DNA of 7,047 bases. Source: Clostridia bacterium (GTDB lineage Bacteria > Bacillota > Clostridia > Oscillospirales > CAG-272). Position 1 is the first letter of the stretch; the number at the start of each line of letters is the position of its first letter. The stretch spans positions 1 through 7,047 of the forward strand of contig JAFYBI010000347.1 of NCBI GenBank assembly GCA_017540285.1. The letters run 5' to 3'. The notes below the pieces were generated by a model that made no database searches, was not told the origin of the DNA, and saw only the letters and a program-made list of their open reading frames with translations. Of this stretch, positions 1 through 4,848 are shown one piece after another. The position numbers and the translations under genes are program-made.

Positions 1-339
1 GTCGAGCACCGTGAACACGTCGACCAGCTTGAAGTGCTGATGCACCATGCCGATCCCGAGGGCGTTGGCGTCGTTCGGGTTGTTGATCGTCACGCGAACC
101 CCGTCCTTGTAGATCTCGCCGCCCTCCGGCTGATACAGACCGAAAAGGACGGACATCAGGGTGGTTTTGCCCGCGCCGTTTTCGCCGAGGAGCGCGTGGA
201 TCTCGCCGCGCTTCAGCTGCAGGGTGATGTTGTCGTTGGCGACGATCCCCGGGAATACCTTCATGATGTTCCGCATCTCGATCGCGTAGGGGGCGGTCTC
301 CGTTTCGGGATGCGGGGCGGAAATGTCATTGTTCATCAT
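1..339 (-). CDS. BMP-type (nucleoside/simple-sugar) ABC transporter ATP-binding protein, N-terminal part
   Basis: This is the ATPase of an ABC importer, acting at the inner face of the membrane to power uptake of the ligand captured by the BMP lipoprotein encoded just upstream. The 113 codons present read without a stop to the window edge. They show Walker A (G52-E-N-G-A-G-K-T59) and the Q-loop region (V99-H-Q-H-F104), both in the form typical of the YufO/NupO and RbsA-like double-ATPase families. If so, the full protein would be about 500 residues with two nucleotide-binding halves, and only part of the first is visible. Two consecutive ATG codons start it (339 and 336); GAG lies 5 bases before the first, a weak ribosome site. 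No separate promoter is evident in the 82 bases before it, so it probably depends on read-through past the hairpin after the lipoprotein gene. Family assignment is firm, substrate is inferred. Confidence 0.9.
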   Translation of the reverse strand, partial: MMNNDISAPHPETETAPYAIEMRNIMKVFPGIVANDNITLQLKRGEIHALLGENGAGKTTLMSVLFGLYQPEGGEIYKDGVRVTINNPNDANALGIGMVHQHFKLVDVFTVLD

Positions 340-380
340 CGTTTCTCGCTTTTATGAATTGTGAGGATCGGAAACAGAGG

Positions 381-408
381 AAAAAGGGGATGGTGATCCC
401 ATCCCCTT
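381..408 (-). terminator. Intercistronic terminator/attenuator after the BMP lipoprotein gene
   Basis: A 10-bp perfect stem (384-393 with 399-408) and a 5-base loop begin 13 bases past the lipoprotein stop codon. On the minus strand the stem runs into five T residues (381-385), the form of an intrinsic terminator. The ATPase gene of the same importer lies beyond it with no obvious promoter of its own, so partial read-through is the likely behaviour. The hairpin would also protect the 3' end of the lipoprotein message. Confidence 0.8.
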
Positions 409-421
409 GACGTGCGTCTGC

Positions 422-1492
422 TTATTTCTCGAGCGTGACGGTAACGTTGGACCAGCCGGCTGTGACATCCTCGGGCACATCCGCCACGGGAACGATCTCG
501 CCGCTCTTGATCTTGTTGAAGAGCTCGTTGTACTGATCGAGGGTGAAGTTCTTCATGCTCCAGGTTGCCGTCGGGAGACCGGTGGAATCCTCGGAAGCGC
601 CGAGATTCTGCGCCTGGTTGGCGAGTTCGGCATCCCATTTTCCGTCGTAGAACTGGCCGAGAACGCGCTCCACGGAGGCAGAGAGGCCCTTGACCGCGGA
701 GGTGATGACCTTTTCGGATTCGCCGGACTGGTCGACGTCGACGCCGATGATCTTGGCATTCTCATATTCGCCGGCCGCCGACTTGACGGACTGGAACATG
801 GAGCCGCCGCACGCGAAGACGACTTCCGTGCCGCCGGCATACCAGCCCGCGATCTGCGTCTGGAGCTCGTTGGAAGCGGAGAAGGTCTCGCCGTACTTGA
901 AGCTGTACTTCATTTCGACGTTCACGCCCTTCTCCTTGGCAGCCGCGTCAGCGCCCTGAATGAAGCCGTAGCCGAAGCGGTTGACCGCGGGGTTACCGCC
1001 GCCGCCGCCGCCCGTGAAGCCGAGCTTGGTGTAGCCTTCCATGACGGCCGCATACCCGGCGAGATAACCGGATTCCTGCTCCTTGTAGACGATGGCGGTC
1101 ACGTTGTCAAGGCCGAGCGCCCAGCCGTCCACAAAGACGAATTTGACGTCCGGATTCTCCTTCGCGACTGCTTCCATGGCGGTAGCCTGCAGGAAGCCGG
1201 GAGCGACGATGATCTTCGCGCCGTTGTTGATGGCCTGCTTCATCGCGGCGATGCGGTCGTTGTCGGTCGCGTCGCTGCCGCCGGCGGGCTGATAGTACTT
1301 ATAGGAGATCTTGTGCGCTTCGGCGTAAGCCTTGGCCCCTTCGTAGGTACCCTGGTTGAAGCCCTTGTCCATGAGCTGGCCGACGTCGGTGACGATGGCG
1401 ATCTCATAGGTCTTGCTCTGGCAGGATGCCAGCATGGTGACGGTTCCGAGGAGAAGCGCGATGCAGAGGAAAATGCCGAGGACTTTCTTCAT
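422..1492 (-). CDS. BMP-family (PnrA/TmpC-like) substrate-binding lipoprotein
   Basis: This is an extracellular ligand-binding lipoprotein of an ABC importer; characterised relatives (PnrA/TmpC) bind purine nucleosides. The 356-residue protein starts with a lipoprotein signal: MKK, a hydrophobic stretch and the lipobox L21-A-S-C24. Family landmarks are the T35-D-V-G segment with D42-K-G-F-N46 near the N-terminus, N171-R-F-G-Y-G-F-I-Q-G180 in the middle, G250-V-D-V-D-Q255 and the C-terminal S312-M-K-N-F316 with G331-E-I. The length fits the family. The ATG at 1492 was chosen over an upstream in-frame start because it begins the signal peptide and AGGAGG (1503-1508) lies 10 bases before it. The upstream neighbour is tdk and the downstream one the cognate ATPase, supporting nucleoside uptake. 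A run of six glycines (161-166) sits in the loop before the N-P-A-V segment. The exact ligand is not proven by sequence. Confidence 0.93.
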   Translation of the reverse strand: MKKVLGIFLCIALLLGTVTMLASCQSKTYEIAIVTDVGQLMDKGFNQGTYEGAKAYAEAHKISYKYYQPAGGSDATDNDRIAAMKQAINNGAKIIVAPGFLQATAMEAVAKENPDVKFVFVDGWALGLDNVTAIVYKEQESGYLAGYAAVMEGYTKLGFTGGGGGGNPAVNRFGYGFIQGADAAAKEKGVNVEMKYSFKYGETFSASNELQTQIAGWYAGGTEVVFACGGSMFQSVKSAAGEYENAKIIGVDVDQSGESEKVITSAVKGLSASVERVLGQFYDGKWDAELANQAQNLGASEDSTGLPTATWSMKNFTLDQYNELFNKIKSGEIVPVADVPEDVTAGWSNVTVTLEK

Positions 1493-1526
1493 GTCGATGA
1501 ACCCTCCTGAAAAAAAGTGATGGTGG

Positions 1527-1545
1527 ACTTGGTATCGTACCAAGT
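1527..1545. promoter_or_regulatory. Palindromic candidate operator over the bmp -10 and start site
   Basis: A perfect inverted repeat with 8-bp arms (ACTTGGTA and TACCAAGT) around a 3-base centre. It covers the last three bases of the -10 box and extends to about +10 if transcription starts seven bases after the -10. Because the predicted start falls inside it, it cannot form a full RNA hairpin and is better explained as a repressor binding site in DNA. The regulator is not encoded in the window and I do not recognise the motif. Confidence 0.6.
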
Positions 1546-1571
1546 ATAGCATAATCTCCCGGGAAATTCAA
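1543..1571 (-). promoter_or_regulatory. Sigma-70-type promoter of the BMP lipoprotein gene
   Basis: On the minus strand a -35 box TTGAAT (1566-1571) is followed after exactly 17 bases by a -10 box TATACT (1543-1548). The leader to the ATG at 1492 would be about 45 bases and carries the AGGAGG site. The spacer contains a near-palindrome centred on CCCGGG (1553-1568). The gene can therefore be expressed independently of tdk, although no clear terminator separates the two. Confidence 0.8.
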
Positions 1572-1603
1572 GTGGTTTTGCAAATAATGCACAAAGAACT
1601 GCA

Positions 1604-2239
1604 TCAAAAACGCGTTTCGGCGTCTTCTCGCCGTTTTTCCTCGATCAGCGTGCGGTAGCAGTTGTAGCACATGCCCTCGTACCGGTCGTTCCCGCCGAGG
1701 AAGATCTGCTGGCCCTCGCTCACGATCCGGCCGTTGTCGTCGAAACGCGCGTTGACCGTGGCTTTTCGCCCGCAGCGGCAGATCGATTTGATTTCGGTGA
1801 TGCTGTCCGCGATCTCGAAGAGCCGTTTGCTGCCGGGAAAGAGCCTGGTCTGAAAGTCGGCGCGCAGTCCGAAGCAGAGGACGGGGATGTCCTGCTTGTC
1901 CGTCAGATCCTTGAGCTGCTCGACCTGCTCGCCGGTCAGGAACTGGCATTCGTCGCAGATCACAACGTCGGTGTACTTCCCACCGCCGCCGCGCCGGAGA
2001 AACTCGGCGTAGAGATTGACGGACGCGTCCACGGCTTCCGCCTCCGCAAAAAGGCCGACGCGGGAGCGCAGGATCGTATGGACTTTTCCGTCGGCGTCCG
2101 TGCGGTCATCGCGCGTATCGGTGGCAGGCTTGATGAGCCACACGGTGTGCGCCTTTTCTTCGTAATTGAATTTGGTCATCAGCGCCTGCGCCGTTTTCGA
2201 CGAACCCATCGCGCCGAATTTGAAATAAAGCTTTGCCAT
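1604..2239 (-). CDS. tdk: Thymidine kinase
   Basis: This cytosolic type II thymidine kinase phosphorylates thymidine (and deoxyuridine) to the 5'-monophosphate with ATP in pyrimidine salvage. The 211-residue sequence has the N-terminal phosphate loop G9-A-M-G-S-S-K-T16, the Walker B/catalytic segment C95-D-E-C-Q-F100 with E97 as predicted catalytic base, P119-V-L-C-F-G-L-R, and four zinc-binding cysteines: C154 and C156 in the CxCGRKA form also found in E. coli Tdk, and C191 and C194. The lasso-loop glycines G182-G183 are present. Serine stands where most members have glycine just before the P-loop lysine. The start is ATG at 2239, with AAAAGG (2248-2253) 8 bases upstream. It has its own promoter, and the nucleoside-type importer genes follow on the same strand, so uptake and phosphorylation are probably linked. 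Confidence 0.95.
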   Translation of the reverse strand: MAKLYFKFGAMGSSKTAQALMTKFNYEEKAHTVWLIKPATDTRDDRTDADGKVHTILRSRVGLFAEAEAVDASVNLYAEFLRRGGGGKYTDVVICDECQFLTGEQVEQLKDLTDKQDIPVLCFGLRADFQTRLFPGSKRLFEIADSITEIKSICRCGRKATVNARFDDNGRIVSEGQQIFLGGNDRYEGMCYNCYRTLIEEKRREDAETRF

Positions 2240-2274
2240 GATAGGAACCTTTTCCTGTCTGCTGTACTGGAATC

Positions 2275-2303
2275 ATTATAGCACATTTTCGCCGGAGAAG
2301 CAA
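2275..2303 (-). promoter_or_regulatory. Promoter of tdk
   Basis: A consensus -10 TATAAT (2275-2280), extended by TG one base upstream, lies 17 bases from a -35 box TTGCTT (2298-2303), all on the minus strand. The predicted leader is about 30 bases. The -35 box overlaps the distal arm of the terminator of the preceding gene pair. Confidence 0.82.
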
Positions 2304-2354
2304 GAAGAAAACACCGGGTTCCCGATCTCTCGGATACCCGGCTGTTTCTTCTTG
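2301..2354. terminator. Long near-palindromic terminator, probably bidirectional
   Basis: Three nested stems are visible: an outer 10 bp (CAAGAAGAAA 2301-2310 with 2345-2354), a middle 6 bp (CCGGGT 2314-2319 with 2336-2341) and an inner 4 bp (2322-2325 with 2330-2333), separated by small internal loops. The outer arms supply an A-rich stretch on one side and a T-rich tract on the other in both directions. The only plausible transcript entering it is the minus-strand unit ending at 2512. The 157 bases between that stop codon and the hairpin hold no credible gene; a 6-bp GC stem near 2459-2481 is the only other structure I saw. Confidence 0.75.
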
Positions 2355-2511
2355 GATGCATAATCCGTTTTCGTCTGCGGAACATGATCGTCCTCGAAAG
2401 CGCATGCCCGCAGTTTTTTCAGCGTCAAAAACGGCAAATGCCTGACCGATCGGCGTCTGCCGCCCGATTCGAGCAGGCGGCTGCCGAACCGGAACCGCCG
2501 TTTCCGCGCGA

Positions 2512-2898
2512 TCAATAGCCGTAGTTTACTTCGATGACGATATCCTCGAACGTGACGGCGCGGACCTCGCCGGGACCGTCGGGTTTCGAGGGCTCATACT
2601 GGATCCTGTAGCCGTCTTCCTTGAAGCGCGCGATGATCGTGTTGAGCTGTTCGCGCGTATCGGCGCAGATGCAGACATGGGCGAGACCGAGGCGGTTCGG
2701 GTCCTTCTCGATGTCGACCACGCCCGGCTTGGTCATCAGCTCGATCCAGCCGCGCCCGTCGAGCTCCATGATGTAGGAATAATAGCCGTTTTCCGGTTCG
2801 TCGTAGGTTTTCAGCACCTTTGCGCCGAAATAGCTTTCAAAAAAGGTTTTCGCGCCTTCGAGATCCTTCACGAAGATGCCGACGTTTCTGAGATACAT
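2512..2898 (-). CDS. VOC/glyoxalase-fold family protein
   Basis: A 128-residue protein of the vicinal oxygen chelate superfamily (glyoxalase I, bleomycin-resistance and dioxygenase-like proteins), cytosolic with no signal peptide. Two beta-alpha-beta-beta-beta modules can be followed: residues about 1-57, opening with the strand around N5-V-G-I-F-V and V-K-D-L, and about 70-128, opening with L72-A-H-V-C-I-C and closing with D119-I-V-I-E-V. Likely metal-ligand positions are E53, H74 and E123, but the first ligand position, usually histidine, is N5. The start is ATG at 2898, with GGAGG (2904-2908) 5 bases upstream. It follows the unrecognised 216-residue gene after 42 bases on the same strand and probably shares its promoter. 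Reaction and substrate cannot be told from sequence; binding without catalysis is possible. Confidence 0.85.
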   Translation of the reverse strand: MYLRNVGIFVKDLEGAKTFFESYFGAKVLKTYDEPENGYYSYIMELDGRGWIELMTKPGVVDIEKDPNRLGLAHVCICADTREQLNTIIARFKEDGYRIQYEPSKPDGPGEVRAVTFEDIVIEVNYGY

Positions 2899-2940
2899 AG
2901 AAGCCTCCGCTGCGATAAAATGATGTAGGTGGTGAATGTC

Positions 2941-3591
2941 TTATTCCTTGATCTTTTTCAGCTGATCCAGAAGGGAGATCTTTTCCCGAACGGCCGGGTC
3001 CTCGCTGCCGCGGAAGGGTTCGAGGACTTCCGCCGCCGTATCCGCATCACACCGGTCGAGCAGGGACGCCGCGTAGATCGATCCGATCCGCTCCGTCTTT
3101 GTCCTGAGCGCCCGGTACTGTTCGATGGCTTCGCCGAACCGCTCCTGCTTGTCGATGGCAAAGAGCCAGCTCCCCGTCCAGATATCCTCGTTGGCGCGAT
3201 CCTCCCAGTGAAACAGACCGAGCATCTCCCCGCAGAACGATTCCATGAACGCATAGTCTTCCGCGTCGTCGAGATAGCGGTTCATGCTGAATACCAGCAC
3301 CAGAAAGTCGTCGATGATGCGTTTCCCGTATCGCTGATGATATTCCCGGCTCGGGAAGGGGATCGTCAGCTCCGAGATCGGGATCCTTCCCTTCGCATTC
3401 ATGCGCGCCTGCATCTTGATGTAGGACGCGGCGGCGGGCCACAGTCTTTTGAAATTGGAGGTGATGTTTTCGGCGTTCTCGGCGCCGCCGCCCCACTTGC
3501 CGTCCATGGAGAGGACGAGAAACATGATGGGGCTGTAATACTTGCTCCATTTCAGGACTTCGTTGTGTTCTTTACGGGAATGGAAAATCAT
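2941..3591 (-). CDS. Hypothetical protein, first gene of a two-gene unit with a VOC protein
   Basis: I do not recognise this 216-residue protein. It has no signal peptide and no convincing membrane span; the most hydrophobic stretch, Y18 to S28, is too short. The N-terminal half is rich in aromatic residues with a small G32-K-W-G-G-G segment. The second half looks helical, with an E-A-I-E-Q-Y-like stretch and alanine/leucine-rich repeats near 153-205 that resemble TPR or HEAT-type helices, and the C-terminus is lysine-rich. No enzymatic motif is evident. The ATG at 3591 has GGAGG (3601-3605) 9 bases before it, and a TATAAT-containing promoter lies about 70 bases upstream, so this is a real gene. 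Pairing with the VOC gene suggests a shared pathway, but function is unknown. Confidence 0.8.
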   Translation of the reverse strand: MIFHSRKEHNEVLKWSKYYSPIMFLVLSMDGKWGGGAENAENITSNFKRLWPAAASYIKMQARMNAKGRIPISELTIPFPSREYHQRYGKRIIDDFLVLVFSMNRYLDDAEDYAFMESFCGEMLGLFHWEDRANEDIWTGSWLFAIDKQERFGEAIEQYRALRTKTERIGSIYAASLLDRCDADTAAEVLEPFRGSEDPAVREKISLLDQLKKIKE

Positions 3592-3659
3592 ACGGAAAGA
3601 CCTCCGGGTGCGGGGGCGGTCACAGAGATCGGGCGAGTATGAGGGGCCCCGCTGCGGTC

Positions 3660-3688
3660 ATTATACACCACGGCGCGTCGAATGGAAA
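3660..3688 (-). promoter_or_regulatory. Promoter of the hypothetical-VOC unit
   Basis: A consensus -10 TATAAT (3660-3665) on the minus strand lies 17 bases from a weaker -35 box TTTCCA (3683-3688). The leader would be about 60 bases, GC-rich, and contains the palindrome GGGGCCCC (3643-3650). It drives transcription away from the amino-acid importer operon. Confidence 0.65.
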
Positions 3689-3811
3689 GAGATTCTGTCA
3701 GATTTATTAAATTGTTTACATTTTCGTGTAAAAATGTTCTTTTCGAATGGGTTTCCAGGGTTTTGACAGGCCGGAGAGACGATCCTTTTTTGAAAATCTT
3801 TTCCGAATACC

Positions 3812-3840
3812 TTGACATTTCGGCACCGATCCTGTATAAT
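3812..3840 (+). promoter_or_regulatory. Consensus sigma-70-type promoter of the amino-acid importer operon
   Basis: TTGACA (3812-3817) and TATAAT (3835-3840) match both consensus hexamers perfectly with the ideal 17-base spacer. Transcription would start near 3847, giving a leader of about 127 bases. A promoter this strong usually implies repression or leader-based control, and candidate sites for both lie just downstream. Confidence 0.9.
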
Positions 3841-3862
3841 TATTTCAAGTGAATCGGGACAT

Positions 3863-3920
3863 TTAAATATTTAATCAGTTTCATACAGGAACCGCTGCGG
3901 CTCCGGCATGGATCATGCCG
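3863..3920 (+). promoter_or_regulatory. Palindrome and hairpin in the leader of the amino-acid importer operon
   Basis: Two elements lie in the predicted 5' leader. TTAAATATTTAA (3863-3874) is a perfect 12-bp palindrome at about +17 to +28, a plausible operator. CGGCATG and CATGCCG (3904-3910 and 3914-3920) form a perfect 7-bp stem with a 3-base loop, extendable by GCGG/CCGC pairing across a small bulge. No U-tract follows, so the stem is not itself a terminator. Control function is inferred. Confidence 0.4.
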
Positions 3921-3973
3921 TCCGCTCCGTCGGGCCGCCTCAGCTGCGCGGCAATGAGAAAGGAAACGCATTG

Positions 3974-4765
3974 ATGAAAAGAAAACTTCCGGCAGTCCTT
4001 CTGCTCCTCGCGCTTGCCGTGATCGCGCTCTCGGGCTGCGGCAAAAGCAGCAGCGGGCTTCTCCAGACCATCAAGGACCGCGGCTACATCACCGTCGGCA
4101 CCGAAGGGACCTGGAGCCCTTACACCTATCACGACGATACGGATGAGCTCGTCGGTTTTGACGTCGAGGTCGCGAAATACATCGCCGATTACATGGGCGT
4201 CGGAGTCCGGTACACCGAAACCACGTGGAGCTCGATCTTCGCCGCGCTCGACGCCGGGCAGATCGACATTGTCGCCAACGGCGTGTCGTACAACGAAGAG
4301 CGCGCCGAGAAGTACGATTTCTCGACGCCGTACAACTACACGCAGTACGCCGTCATGACGCTTGCGGACAACGATTCGGTCAACACGCTCGCGGACGTGG
4401 CCGGCAAGGTCTCCTCCAACGACCCGACGAGCACGATCGGTCAGTTCGCCGAAGCAAACGGCGTCATTTTCGACGAGGTGAAGGAAGCGGCGCAGGCGAT
4501 CAGCGAGGTCAAAAACGGCCGCGCCGAGGTCACGTTCAGCACGACGGTCGGCTTTGCGGACTACTTCAAGCAGCATCCGGACGAAAAATCCCTCTTCAAG
4601 GTCATCGTCGTGAGCGATCCGGAGCCGGACGCGTACATCCCGGTCCTCAAGGGGAACGAGGATCTCGTCAAGGTCATCAACGAGGCGCTGGAGAAGGCGC
4701 GTCAGGACGGTACGCTCTCCGCTCTCGCGATGAAGTACTTCGCCGTCGACACGACGAAGGGCTGA
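3974..4765 (+). CDS. Amino-acid ABC transporter substrate-binding lipoprotein (family 3)
   Basis: This membrane-anchored extracellular protein captures ligand for the permease and ATPase encoded downstream. The 263 residues begin with a lipoprotein signal ending in the lipobox L19-S-G-C22. The family 3 core follows: V41-G-T-E-G-T-W-S-P-Y, G61-F-D-V-E-V, a ligand-pocket segment W85-S-S-I-F-A-A-L-D-A-G-Q-I-D, N107-E-E-R110 with the predicted carboxylate-binding arginine, and D115-F-S-T-P-Y120. The second lobe resembles cystine-type binding proteins (TcyJ/FliY), but T190 appears where those have the aspartate that holds the alpha-amino group. The ATG at 3974 was preferred to the in-frame ATG at 3908 because it starts the signal peptide and AAAGGA (3959-3964) lies 9 bases before it. 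The ligand could be a polar amino acid, cystine or a related compound. Confidence 0.93.
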   Translation: MKRKLPAVLLLLALAVIALSGCGKSSSGLLQTIKDRGYITVGTEGTWSPYTYHDDTDELVGFDVEVAKYIADYMGVGVRYTETTWSSIFAALDAGQIDIVANGVSYNEERAEKYDFSTPYNYTQYAVMTLADNDSVNTLADVAGKVSSNDPTSTIGQFAEANGVIFDEVKEAAQAISEVKNGRAEVTFSTTVGFADYFKQHPDEKSLFKVIVVSDPEPDAYIPVLKGNEDLVKVINEALEKARQDGTLSALAMKYFAVDTTKG

Positions 4766-4795
4766 GTCCCTCTTCCATAAGCACACCCTCAGACC

Positions 4796-4822
4796 GCCGG
4801 AATCACTTCCGGCTGTTTGATT
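4796..4822 (+). terminator. Intercistronic hairpin between binding protein and permease genes
   Basis: A perfect 7-bp stem, GCCGGAA (4796-4802) with TTCCGGC (4807-4813) around a TCAC loop, is followed by a short T-rich run (4814-4822). It lies 30 bases past the lipoprotein stop. The T-run is interrupted, so partial termination or 3'-end protection of the binding-protein message is more likely than a full stop. Confidence 0.6.
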
Positions 4823-4848
4823 GCAGCCAGAAATGAGTGTCAAATCCC

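Larger units (their letters stand above)
3592..3973. other. Divergent intergenic region, about 380 bases
   Basis: This gene-free stretch holds back-to-back promoters: one leftward (3660-3688) and one rightward (3812-3840). Between them the DNA is AT-rich and contains an inverted repeat with 6-bp arms and a 6-base gap, TTTACA (3715-3720) and TGTAAA (3727-3732), placed where a shared regulator could bind. The right part is the GC-rich structured leader of the importer operon. I see no RNA gene; a T-box (no AGGGTGG-type element) or a known riboswitch core was not recognised. Confidence 0.6.

Noticed and set aside
407..1510. Long plus-strand open frame (367 codons) opposite the BMP lipoprotein gene
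   Set aside because: It is the antisense shadow of a GC-rich gene. The minus-strand product has a signal peptide, clear BMP motifs, a promoter and a ribosome site; the plus-strand product has none.
2276..2515. Minus-strand 79-codon frame starting at a TTG overlapping the VOC stop
   Set aside because: It begins with an arginine-rich stretch typical of chance frames, passes straight through the terminator and the tdk promoter, and has no ribosome site.
2384..2518. Plus-strand 44-codon frame in the gap between the VOC gene and tdk
   Set aside because: No ribosome binding site or promoter, runs into the VOC coding region antisense, and shows no recognisable feature.
2929..3642. Plus-strand 237-codon frame opposite the unrecognised 216-residue gene
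   Set aside because: The minus-strand gene has a TATAAT promoter, a GGAGG site at proper spacing and balanced composition. The plus-strand frame has no start signals and its translation looks like antisense sequence.
3763..3791. Second TTGACA (3763-3768) upstream of the importer operon
   Set aside because: No acceptable -10 box lies 16-18 bases downstream; the position holds only a run of T residues.
3908..3973. Upstream in-frame ATG that would add 22 residues to the binding lipoprotein
   Set aside because: It would bury the signal peptide behind a charged extension, sits inside a leader hairpin, and lacks a ribosome site, whereas the ATG at 3974 has one.
3847..3973. Possible T-box or known riboswitch in the importer leader
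   Set aside because: No T-box signature and no terminator-antiterminator pair with a U-tract were found; only simple hairpins are visible.
3881..4843. Minus-strand open frame of 320 codons opposite the amino-acid binding protein gene
   Set aside because: It is a shadow of the plus-strand gene with arginine- and valine-rich composition and no recognisable domain, and it runs through the promoter-leader region.
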